Shown here piece by piece: positions 1 through 7,103 of a DNA stretch of 7,106 bases (within the stretch, counting starts at the first letter, position 1; the number at the start of each line of letters is the position of its first letter). The notes under the pieces are model-generated. The model saw only the letters and a list, made by a program, of their open reading frames with translations. It was not told where the DNA came from and ran no database searches. Source of the stretch: an uncultured Phycisphaerae bacterium. Lineage in GTDB: Bacteria > Planctomycetota > Phycisphaerae > Sedimentisphaerales > Anaerohalosphaeraceae. Position numbers and translations under genes: made by a program. The DNA lies in NCBI GenBank assembly GCA_937995495.1, contig CALKKA010000133.1:1-7106 (forward strand). Direction: 5' to 3'.

Positions 1-720
1 GGGGAATGGGAAGACTCCTGGAACCATGAGGAAGGCCTGATGCTGTATGAGTATGTCCGCTCCCTCAAGCCAGATATTATTATCAATAACCGCGTGGACA
101 AGGGGCGCAAGGGGATGCAGGGATTGACCAAAGAGGGCAACTTTGCGGGCGATTTTGGGACGCCCGAGCAGGAGGTGCCCGCTGGCGGACTGCCCGGGGT
201 AGACTGGGAGTCCTGTATTACGATGAACGATCATTGGGGCTATTGTGCTGCTGATAAGAATTTTAAGTCGACAGAGATCCTGATCCATCAGTTGGTAGAA
301 ATTGTTTCCAAAGGTGGCAACTACCTGCTGAATGTAGGGCCGACCTCAGAGGGACTCATTCCACCAGAAAGTGTTGAGCGGCTTGAGCAGATGGGCCAGT
401 GGATGAAAGTCAACGGTGAGGCGATCTATGGAACAAAGCCGTGGATCCATAAAAGAAACGCCGAAGAAGCATTCAGCACCGATGTGTTCTATACGGCTAA
501 GGACGATGCGATCTATGCCACCACGACAAAGTTGCCCAAGACACTTACCCTTGAGATTCCTCAGCCAAGTGACAATATCCAGGTCAGTATGCTGGGAATG
601 GATCAGGAGTTCAGCTGGAAGTATGAAGACGGCAATGTGGTGATTGATCTATCGAAAATGAATAAAGCTACCTTGCCATGTGATCATGCGTGGACATTTA
701 AAATTACGGATTGGAATTGA
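1..720 (+). CDS. alpha-L-fucosidase, GH29 family, C-terminal part (5' end outside window)
   Basis: This is the last 239 residues of a retaining exo-alpha-L-fucosidase, which removes terminal fucose from glycans. The reading frame is open from base 1; the first internal ATG at 40 is not the real start. The opening residues GEWEDSW normally follow the family's WFD nucleophile motif, so the catalytic aspartate probably lies just before the window. Visible family blocks are LKPDIIINNRV (about residues 23-33), GDFGTPEQEVP (51-61), WESCITMNDHWGY (69-81) and GGNYLLNVGPTSEGLIP (105-121), the end of the barrel. From about residue 145 a beta-rich tail forms the usual C-terminal sandwich domain. The stop lies 10 bases before the next gene, so the two are probably cotranscribed. 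Any export signal is outside the window. Family assignment is firm; whether it acts on alpha-1,2, 1,3, 1,4 or 1,6 fucose cannot be told. Confidence 0.93.
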   Translation, partial: GEWEDSWNHEEGLMLYEYVRSLKPDIIINNRVDKGRKGMQGLTKEGNFAGDFGTPEQEVPAGGLPGVDWESCITMNDHWGYCAADKNFKSTEILIHQLVEIVSKGGNYLLNVGPTSEGLIPPESVERLEQMGQWMKVNGEAIYGTKPWIHKRNAEEAFSTDVFYTAKDDAIYATTTKLPKTLTLEIPQPSDNIQVSMLGMDQEFSWKYEDGNVVIDLSKMNKATLPCDHAWTFKITDWN

Positions 721-724
721 GGAG
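720..724 (+). promoter_or_regulatory. Shine-Dalgarno AGGAG for the GH30 gene
   Basis: AGGAG lies 6 bases before the ATG at 731 and overlaps the last base of the upstream stop codon. It decides the start: the frame is also open from an ATG at 680, but that would overlap the fucosidase by 41 bases, lacks a comparable ribosome site and would bury the lipoprotein signal peptide. Confidence 0.8.
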
Positions 725-730
725 TTGAAT

Positions 731-2197
731 ATGAGTAGATTTGTATTAGTCATGGCTTTCGGCTTGGCGTTGTTGGGTGGGTGCGATAAGCATGCTGCGG
801 ATGATCCAGTACAAGATATAAATACTTCCACCGTCACGGTCATTACGATAGATGAATCTCAAATGTATCAATCGATTGATGGGTTCGGCGCTTCCTTGAC
901 GGACTCCTCGGCATGGTTGCTGGCCAATGCCATGACGCCGGCGCAAAGACAGGCGGCACAGGAAGAATTGTTCGATCCGGAAAAGGGGATCGGGTTGACC
1001 TATCTGCGTCAGCCGATGGGGACTTCTGATTTCCGTGTCAGTTCAGAAATGGGCGGCCATGACGACTATACCTACAATGACATGCTGCGAGGTCAGAGTG
1101 ATTATGAACTGTCACATTTTTCCATTGCCAAGGATGAAAAATATATCATCCCAATGCTGCAGGAGATCCTTGCAGTCAACCCCGAGATTAAACTGATGGG
1201 CAGTCCGTGGAGCGCGCCCCACTGGATGAAGCAGGGTGAGAACCTGGGTGGCGGCCGACTCAAAGAGGACGTCTATGACACCTATGCTCGGTACTTCGTC
1301 AAGTACATTCAGGCCTATGCCGAACAGGGCCTGACCATTAATGCCATCACCTTGCAGAATGAGCCGTGGTATGAACCCGGCAGCTACCACGGCACACGGA
1401 TGGAACCGGCCGACCAGATTAAGCTGGTGAAGAAGATGGGGCCGTTGTTTGCGGAAAACAATCTTAATACGGACATACTGGTCTGGGATCATAACTGGGA
1501 TCAGCCGCAGTATCCTCTTGAAATATTGAATGATCCGGGAGCCAGAAAATATGTTGCGGGGACAGCATGGCACCATTATTATGGCGATGTTAGTTCGCAG
1601 ACGAAGGTTCATGACGCTCATCCGGACCGTGATACTCATTTTACCGAAGGATCCAATGGCCAGTGGCAAAAGCCCGGTTTTGACAATAATTTAATACGCA
1701 CAACGCGTGAAATGATGCATGTTGTCCGCAACTGGTCAAAATCATTTATTACATGGAACCTTGCCCTGGACACCCAGAATGGCCCTAAGATTCCCGGGGG
1801 ATGTGATACCTGTTACGGCGTGATCACCATCGATCAGGCGGACGGCTCTTTCAGCCGGCGGCCGCAGTATTACACATTTGGACATACAAGCAAATTTGTT
1901 CGCCCCGGCGCTTATCGGATTGACTCAACGGATACGGCTACGACTGGCATAGAGAATGTGGCATTTATGAATACTGACGGCTCGCGGGTCTTGATCGCTC
2001 TGAACAGTGATGCATCCGCCCAGAACATCAAAGTCGAATGGAATGGAAAATCCTTCAAATATCCATTGCCGACCCGTGCGGTGGCAACCTTTGTTTGGAA
2101 TGATCAGCCTGATTCGCCCGTGCGGGTATGGCTGACGACCGGCGATCAGACTAAGCTTTTGAACAGAGAAGCGGATTTGTATTTTAGCGGTTCATGA
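731..2197 (+). CDS. GH30 family glycoside hydrolase, putative lipoprotein
   Basis: A 488-residue retaining beta-glycosidase of clan GH-A; characterised GH30 relatives include glucosylceramidases and beta-1,6-glucanases. Residues 1-18 are a short signal peptide ending LLGGC, so Cys18 is the likely lipidated residue. Family blocks appear in order: QSIDGFGASLTDSSAWLL (47-64), RQPMGTSDF (93-101), GSPWSAPHWMK (157-167), ITLQNEPW with acid/base Glu211, AWHHYYGD (279-286), HFTEGSN with nucleophile Glu306, ITWNLALD (340-347), CDTCYGVITID (358-368) and SKFVRPGAYRI (387-397). A C-terminal beta domain follows. The last 25 residues (464-488) resemble the N-terminal 'VWLTT.D.s.LL' segment of typical GH30 enzymes, which is missing from this protein's own N-terminus. 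It sits between the fucosidase and the ARH-fold gene, with gaps of 10 and 13 bases. The family call is firm; the substrate (beta-glucan, glucoside or other) is open. Confidence 0.93.
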   Translation: MSRFVLVMAFGLALLGGCDKHAADDPVQDINTSTVTVITIDESQMYQSIDGFGASLTDSSAWLLANAMTPAQRQAAQEELFDPEKGIGLTYLRQPMGTSDFRVSSEMGGHDDYTYNDMLRGQSDYELSHFSIAKDEKYIIPMLQEILAVNPEIKLMGSPWSAPHWMKQGENLGGGRLKEDVYDTYARYFVKYIQAYAEQGLTINAITLQNEPWYEPGSYHGTRMEPADQIKLVKKMGPLFAENNLNTDILVWDHNWDQPQYPLEILNDPGARKYVAGTAWHHYYGDVSSQTKVHDAHPDRDTHFTEGSNGQWQKPGFDNNLIRTTREMMHVVRNWSKSFITWNLALDTQNGPKIPGGCDTCYGVITIDQADGSFSRRPQYYTFGHTSKFVRPGAYRIDSTDTATTGIENVAFMNTDGSRVLIALNSDASAQNIKVEWNGKSFKYPLPTRAVATFVWNDQPDSPVRVWLTTGDQTKLLNREADLYFSGS

Positions 2198-2203
2198 AAA
2201 GGA
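2197..2203 (+). promoter_or_regulatory. Shine-Dalgarno AAAAGGA for the ARH-fold gene
   Basis: AAAAGGA begins at the last base of the GH30 stop codon and ends 7 bases before the ATG at 2211. It supports that start and tight coupling of the two genes. Confidence 0.7.
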
Positions 2204-2210
2204 CAAAGAC

Positions 2211-3917
2211 ATGAAAAATAACATTATGATAACAATCTTGGGGTTAGTCGCTTTTGTTGGCTGTCATCAGGAGGGTGTTGCCGGCAATAAAAAAGAGGGC
2301 ACGCCGTATCTCCGCATCTCGGTCGATGACTATGTCGATAAGATGAAAGCTGGCTGGATTGGCCAGATGGCTGGCGTTGGCTGGGCGGCGCCGACGGAGT
2401 TTAATTATTTAGAACGCATCATCCCTGAAGAGGAAGTGCCCGCATGGAAGCCGGAGAGGGTCAATCAATTCAACCAGGATGACATCTATGTAGAGATGAC
2501 ATTCCTCAGGACGCTGGAGCTGTACGGGTTCGATGTGTCGTATGAGCAGGCAGGCATCGATTTTGCCAACAGCGGTTACCAGCTTTGGCATGCGAACAAA
2601 TTCGGGCGTGAAAACTTACGCAAAGGAATCGCGCCGCCGGACTCGGGTCATCCGAAGTTAAGCAAACACAGCGATGATATCGATTACCAGATCGAAGCAG
2701 ACTATGCAGGGCTGATCGCTCCGGGCATGCCGAATGTTGCAATTAAGCTCGGTGAAAAGTTTGGCCGCATGATGAACTATGGCGATGGTCTGTATGCGGG
2801 TCAATTCGTCAGCGGGATGTATGCGGCGGCCTTCTTTGAAACGGATATCGAAAAAATAATCAACGCAGGGCTGGAGTGCATACCGAGTGAGAGCCAGTAT
2901 TATGAAATGGTCAACGACGTGATCGGGTGGTATAAAGAAAATCCGGGGGACTGGGTCAAGAGTTGGCAAAAGATAGAAGGGAAATATCAGAAGAACCCAG
3001 ACTATAAAAGATACTCATGCGATCCGCCAAACAACCCCGCCAACATCGATGCGAAGATCAACGGGGCTTATATCGCCATGGGACTGCTCTATGGTCAGGG
3101 CGATATCGATCAGACGATCATCATCTCAATGCGGTGCGGCCAGGACAGCGACTGCAATCCTTCAAGTGCAGCGGGTGTACTGTTTACATCGATGGGTATC
3201 GAGGAAGTTCCGGAGAAATTTAAGTCGGCTTTGGATCCGGAGGGCAAGTTCAGTCATACGCCGTATACATTTGGAAAGTTGATAGCGGTTTGCGAAAAAC
3301 TCGCACGTGATGCGGTTGTTCGCAGTGGTGGAAAGATAGAAAAAGACGCAAGCGGACAAGATGTGTTTGTGATCCCTGTTAAAAAAGCAGTGCCAAGCCA
3401 ACTTCAAAAGAGCTGGGCACCGGGGCCTGTCGCCAATAGTAAGTTTACTGAAGAGCAGATGGAACAAATCACGTTTAAACCCGCACTGGGAATGGTAGAG
3501 GGGCTTAAGCTGTTCGCGCCGGGCTGGAAGATCAGCAACTGGGGCGATACCTTGGAGCCGGGCCTGCACAGCAACAGGCGAGGCAAAGGCAATGTGTATG
3601 TCACGCACCCGGCGCTGGACAGGACCGACTGCGTACTGAGCAATGAGGTTGCTGTCCCGGAGGGCAAGCAGACACAGCTGAACCTGACCGTTGGGCATCA
3701 TGAAAACGGCGACTGGGAACTGATCGTCAAGGCAAATGGAAAAGAACTCAAAAAAGCTTTAATCGGTAACGATGCCGACGAAAATGGCTGGGAGGATGTG
3801 ACGGTCGACCTCTCGAAGTATGCGGGCAAAACCATCAAACTGGAGTTGATCAATCATGCCAACGACTGGAACCATGAATCCGCCTACTGGGCTAAGATCG
3901 AAATCGTCGAACACTAA
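2211..3917 (+). CDS. ADP-ribosylglycohydrolase-fold putative lipoprotein with C-terminal beta-sandwich
   Basis: A 568-residue exported protein. Residues 1-18 form a signal peptide ending AFVGC (Cys18, possible lipidation; Phe at -3 is not ideal). Residues about 37-370 match the all-helical ADP-ribosylglycohydrolase family: DDYVDKMKAGWIGQMAGV (39-56), PTEF (61-64), the acidic pair NQDD (88-91), DDIDYQIEADYAGLIAPGMP (155-174) and GQDSDCNPSSAAGVL (310-324). In known family members such acidic residues hold two magnesium ions, so Asp90, Asp91, Asp312 and Asp314 are the likely metal ligands. Residues about 425-568 form an extra beta-rich domain, probably a galactose-binding-like jelly roll (blocks around 474-510 and 527-566). 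Classical members remove ADP-ribose from proteins inside cells; an exported copy among glycosidases more likely acts on a carbohydrate, which is inference. Gaps are 13 bases upstream and 20 downstream. The fold is clear; the reaction is unknown. Confidence 0.87.
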   Translation: MKNNIMITILGLVAFVGCHQEGVAGNKKEGTPYLRISVDDYVDKMKAGWIGQMAGVGWAAPTEFNYLERIIPEEEVPAWKPERVNQFNQDDIYVEMTFLRTLELYGFDVSYEQAGIDFANSGYQLWHANKFGRENLRKGIAPPDSGHPKLSKHSDDIDYQIEADYAGLIAPGMPNVAIKLGEKFGRMMNYGDGLYAGQFVSGMYAAAFFETDIEKIINAGLECIPSESQYYEMVNDVIGWYKENPGDWVKSWQKIEGKYQKNPDYKRYSCDPPNNPANIDAKINGAYIAMGLLYGQGDIDQTIIISMRCGQDSDCNPSSAAGVLFTSMGIEEVPEKFKSALDPEGKFSHTPYTFGKLIAVCEKLARDAVVRSGGKIEKDASGQDVFVIPVKKAVPSQLQKSWAPGPVANSKFTEEQMEQITFKPALGMVEGLKLFAPGWKISNWGDTLEPGLHSNRRGKGNVYVTHPALDRTDCVLSNEVAVPEGKQTQLNLTVGHHENGDWELIVKANGKELKKALIGNDADENGWEDVTVDLSKYAGKTIKLELINHANDWNHESAYWAKIEIVEH

Positions 3918-3925
3918 ACTTCTTT

Positions 3926-3931
3926 GAAAGG
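3926..3931 (+). promoter_or_regulatory. Shine-Dalgarno GAAAGG for the phosphoesterase gene
   Basis: GAAAGG ends 6 bases before the ATG at 3938, within the 20-base gap after the ARH-fold gene's stop. It supports this start, which also places the twin arginines at residues 5-6. Confidence 0.65.
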
Positions 3932-3937
3932 TTTCCA

Positions 3938-4909
3938 ATGAATATTGACAGACGACAGTTTTTTGCCGGTTCGGCCGCGGTTCTGGGTTCGTTGGCCGCA
4001 GGCGGTTGTAACATCGTAGCTGCGAATAAAGTTGATGCTGCAAAATCATCCCATCGCTCCGACCGCAAGAGAACCCTGCGGCTTGCGCACATGACCGATA
4101 TCCATCTGAATGAAGAGCGGAATGCCGAGAGGGGATTCCAGGCAGCCCTAGAGCATATTCATAACCTCGATGACCCGCCGGAGTTGATCGTCACTGGTGG
4201 CGACCTGATCATGGACGCACTGGATAAGGATGCCCAAGCGGCGCACGCTCAATGGGATCTTTTCGATGCTGTCCTGAGCCGACACTGCCAGATCCCGGTC
4301 AAACATTGCCTTGGCAATCACGATGGCTGGGGGTTGTATCTGGATGAAAGCAGCCGAAAAGGAGAAGATCCGAGTATGGACATGGCCATCGAACGGCTGG
4401 GGCTGCCGGGGCGGTATTACAGCTATGAAGTTGGTGGCTGGAAATTCATTCACCTGGACAGCACACGAATGCAAACCCAGAAAAAATCGTATCTGGCCAA
4501 GCTTGATGATGAACAGTATGAGTGGCTTAACCAACAGTTGGCATCCAGTGACGGGAGGCCCGTGGTCATTATCTCGCACATTCCGATCGTTTCGGCAACG
4601 GTCTTTCTGTACGAAGACACTGCCAAAGAAACGGAGTTAATTGTGCCAGGTGCCTGTATGCACCTGGATTCGGGGGGGCTGCTCGGGATGTTCAAAGATC
4701 GGCCCAATGTCAAACTGGCGTTGAGTGGTCATATGCACCTAATCGACCGTGTGGATATCAGGCAGACCTCTTTTATCTGTGATGGGGCGGTCAGCGGCAG
4801 CTGGTGGCAGGGCGATTATCATGGTTTTGATGAGGGATACGGCCTGGTCGACCTCTACGATGACGGCTCATTCGAACATCAGTATGTGGCCTACAACTGG
4901 AAGGTGTGA
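3938..4909 (+). CDS. Tat-exported calcineurin-like metallophosphoesterase, possible lipoprotein
   Basis: A 323-residue metal-dependent phosphoesterase. The N-terminus DRRQFFAGSAAVLG carries twin arginines (5-6) followed by a mild hydrophobic stretch, a Tat export signal; it ends AAGGC, so Cys24 may be lipidated although Ala at -3 is weak for a lipobox. The five family metal and active-site blocks are present in order: DIH (Asp54, His56), GGDL (Asp89), GNHD (Asn127, His128), SHIP (His214) and GHMH (His265, His267). Tat export suits enzymes that load metal in the cytoplasm before export. Substrates in this superfamily include phosphomonoesters, phosphodiesters, nucleotides and phospholipids, and nothing here settles which. 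As the last gene of a glycosidase operon it may remove a phosphate substituent from a glycan or its breakdown product, which is inference. The gene ends 57 bases before the end of the convergent GH5-like gene. Confidence 0.9.
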   Translation: MNIDRRQFFAGSAAVLGSLAAGGCNIVAANKVDAAKSSHRSDRKRTLRLAHMTDIHLNEERNAERGFQAALEHIHNLDDPPELIVTGGDLIMDALDKDAQAAHAQWDLFDAVLSRHCQIPVKHCLGNHDGWGLYLDESSRKGEDPSMDMAIERLGLPGRYYSYEVGGWKFIHLDSTRMQTQKKSYLAKLDDEQYEWLNQQLASSDGRPVVIISHIPIVSATVFLYEDTAKETELIVPGACMHLDSGGLLGMFKDRPNVKLALSGHMHLIDRVDIRQTSFICDGAVSGSWWQGDYHGFDEGYGLVDLYDDGSFEHQYVAYNWKV

Positions 4910-4966
4910 CTGACCTGTCCAGATGCAGTTAAAGAAGCCGCTTTGAAATCATCTCGGCAAGGTTGT

Positions 4967-7090
4967 TTATAGGCCGCCCATCCAGTTGTCACAGAATATC
5001 TGGAGATCCTCGATCAAGACATTGCCATCGCCTGTCAGTTCAGCGCCGCCGCAGTCACCGCAGCCGATTTGCTGCCAGTAGGGGGCGAACAGCGCGTAGT
5101 CCACCATGTCGATGTCACCGTCAAGGTCCATGTCGCCGTTGCCGCCGATATAGGTCAGCGTGAACTTATTTACATTGAACTCGTCAGTGCCAACACGAGT
5201 GAATCGCATGATTTGAGGCCCGGAATCCAAGGTAATGGTTGCTGGAGTTGTAGTGTCCCAACTCTGCCATGATCCAGTATTTGGAACTGTAATAGTGCCG
5301 GTGAGGTTTATCCCCTTAAATCGAACATAGAAAGCACCGCCGGTATTCTGTGTCGCGACCCGAGCGTCAAGGATATAATCGCCCCGAGCGGTCGTGACAT
5401 CCACCGTATAATCCACCCATTCCCCGAATGCTTCAAGATGGCTGACATGGTAGCCGCCGCCGGTGTCATTGCAGATCTCGATGTCGACATTTTCGCTCTG
5501 ACGAATTCCATTGCCCCGATTGTCTACGCTAAAGTCATAATAGGCCACTCCTTGACCGCCCAGGTCGAAATCTTCGGCTTCGATGACAGTTTTGCTTGAA
5601 GTGATTGCCAGGGGGTTGGCGCGGTAAGGATCACCAACGACTGCTGGGGGTTCACCACTTGGTATTTCTTTGGTGATGAAATTTGATTTGGTGAAATAGG
5701 CATTATCTATATTTGGATACACCAACCCACTGTTGGTCCTGACGAGGTGCCCGCCGCCACCATATGCCCGCAAAGCGACATCTCCGTTGATCAAACGGAT
5801 CCATTCGAATTGTTCATACTTGCCCGCACTTGAAGCGTTGGCGGTCAAGGAATCGGTCGGACCGGTTGTCTTTGCGTAAAGTCCGTTGGCAGCCTTTAAG
5901 CTGACCCGGCGTGGACCGGTGTACTCGATGATGAACGCATCGGTTCCGGCGGTGGTGTAGTATTCTGCCTCAGGTACAACATCATTTCCATTGGCTGGAT
6001 CGGCGGTCAGGTACAAAAGGTCAAAGCGGCTGAAGACCCCGATCGTCGAACCATCAGCGGGGATATCCAGAGTTCCTTTTGCCGGCCAGGTGCACGTCGG
6101 GTCATCCGGTGTCCAGACCGTGCCGGCACCGTTGATCTTGGACTTAAAATCGAGCAGGTCCCAGTCGTTCGCGCCAAGCCACTGGAACTGCATCCAGCCA
6201 TTGAAGTGGCTTTCAAACATGCTGTTGTAGCCCTGGTTAACTGTTTCATCAATACCGAACTCAGTGCATAACGTAGCCGGATACGAAGTGCTTGACTTCA
6301 TATAGGAAATATTAGCTTCTATACCGACCTTACTTTCATATCCGTGATAGGCAAATCCGGCATTGTTCCAACTTACCCCGTTGGATGACAGGTAGTTTGC
6401 TCCCCAGCGTGCATCGCCCGCAAAGCCCATGAACGAACCTAAGAGAATAAAGGTGTTCGGGGCGTGACCACGGATCGTATTGTACATAGCGATCTGGTTA
6501 TTCCAGTCAGAAGTTGCCCAGTTACTGGGAGTCCATCCTGCCGGTTCGTTGTGGGCTTCATAGATAACATGTGTTTCATCTTTATATCGTGGCCCGTAGA
6601 AATTCCAGAAATCCTGTGACCAAGACAGATCCATATTCCCGTTTTCACCGTTACACCCGATCGTAATGATCAGATACAGGTCGGCATTGGCACATCGCTG
6701 GACCAGCGTATCACAGTTGGCGGCGTTGTAGCCGATGCTATTAACCGCTTTGCTACCAGTCGAGTCGCCTTCCAAGTAAAGGTGAACCGTATTGAGTCCA
6801 TAATCGGTGGCCAGGGCAGCGAGCTGAACTTGAGTCGGGACATTGATTGACTGACTCCCGTATGGGTCGCCGCCATCAAATGACAAACTCACTCCGCGAA
6901 GCAGGGTGTCATTGTCTGACAGGAGTACATTGTATCCCAATGTTGTATCCAGGTGCGGCCGGCCGCGAACGGCCCATGCGCTGTCGCTGACGGATAGAAA
7001 AATAGCAAAAACAGCCATCCAGACAATTGCCGTCTTCCAAGTTTGTCTATGATTTGAAACAATTGTCCTGTCAGTTGTGCTATGGCCCAC
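4967..7090 (-). CDS. secreted GH5-like endo-glycanase with fascin-like, CBM6 and dockerin-type modules
   Basis: A 707-residue modular extracellular enzyme that probably cuts a beta-linked polysaccharide. It starts at GTG (7090-7088), set by a good ribosome site. A signal peptide with a long charged n-region spans residues 1-40 and ends SAWA. The catalytic barrel is about residues 55-345: RGVSLSFDGG (65-74), YEAHNEP with acid/base Glu182, AYHGYES with His249, and LCTEFGID with nucleophile Glu277. This is a GH5-like pattern, subfamily undecided. Residues about 390-475 (RRVSLKAANGLY, LTANAS, YEQFEW, DVALRAYGGGG) resemble a fascin-like beta-trefoil. Residues 501-648 are a CBM6 (VIEAEDFDLGGQGVAYYD, GEWVDYTV, GTITVPNTGSWQSW), which usually binds beta-glucan or xylan chains. 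Residues 651-705 are dockerin-like, with calcium loops at 653-664 and 684-695. It is transcribed separately from the + strand genes. The module order is well supported; the substrate is not. Confidence 0.88.
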   Translation of the reverse strand: MGHSTTDRTIVSNHRQTWKTAIVWMAVFAIFLSVSDSAWAVRGRPHLDTTLGYNVLLSDNDTLLRGVSLSFDGGDPYGSQSINVPTQVQLAALATDYGLNTVHLYLEGDSTGSKAVNSIGYNAANCDTLVQRCANADLYLIITIGCNGENGNMDLSWSQDFWNFYGPRYKDETHVIYEAHNEPAGWTPSNWATSDWNNQIAMYNTIRGHAPNTFILLGSFMGFAGDARWGANYLSSNGVSWNNAGFAYHGYESKVGIEANISYMKSSTSYPATLCTEFGIDETVNQGYNSMFESHFNGWMQFQWLGANDWDLLDFKSKINGAGTVWTPDDPTCTWPAKGTLDIPADGSTIGVFSRFDLLYLTADPANGNDVVPEAEYYTTAGTDAFIIEYTGPRRVSLKAANGLYAKTTGPTDSLTANASSAGKYEQFEWIRLINGDVALRAYGGGGHLVRTNSGLVYPNIDNAYFTKSNFITKEIPSGEPPAVVGDPYRANPLAITSSKTVIEAEDFDLGGQGVAYYDFSVDNRGNGIRQSENVDIEICNDTGGGYHVSHLEAFGEWVDYTVDVTTARGDYILDARVATQNTGGAFYVRFKGINLTGTITVPNTGSWQSWDTTTPATITLDSGPQIMRFTRVGTDEFNVNKFTLTYIGGNGDMDLDGDIDMVDYALFAPYWQQIGCGDCGGAELTGDGNVLIEDLQIFCDNWMGGL

Positions 7091-7097
7091 CGCAAAA

Positions 7098-7103
7098 TCT
7101 CCT
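7098..7103 (-). promoter_or_regulatory. Shine-Dalgarno AGGAGA deciding a GTG start
   Basis: Read on the - strand, the window edge gives AAAAGGAGATTTTGCG followed by GTG. GGAG ends 8 bases before the GTG at 7090, an ideal spacing. The first in-frame ATG, at residue 25, falls inside the signal peptide hydrophobic core and would destroy it, so GTG is preferred. The promoter lies outside the window. Confidence 0.8.

Noticed and set aside
680..730. Upstream in-frame ATG at 680 extending the GH30 protein by 17 residues
   Set aside because: It overlaps the fucosidase coding end, has no good ribosome site, and adds polar residues in front of a clean lipoprotein signal that starts at 731.
1112..1669. 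185-codon open frame on the - strand inside the GH30 gene
   Set aside because: It lies opposite conserved GH30 catalytic blocks, shows no recognisable domain and is best explained as an antisense shadow.
3162..3701. 179-codon open frame on the - strand inside the ARH-fold gene
   Set aside because: It is antisense to a well-supported coding region and has no family motif.
4148..4579. 143-codon open frame on the - strand inside the phosphoesterase gene
   Set aside because: It is antisense to the GGDL, GNHD and SHIP motif region and its own translation looks random.
4910..4966. Possible bidirectional terminator between the convergent genes
   Set aside because: The only hairpin I can form is a 4-base stem (AAAG 4931-4934 with CTTT 4941-4944) without a GC-rich stem or a T run, too weak to call a terminator.
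7088..7095. TTG start at 7095 on the - strand giving a 68-codon frame
   Set aside because: It is out of frame with the GH5-like enzyme and lies too close to the Shine-Dalgarno; the GTG at 7090 yields the signal peptide and the full enzyme.
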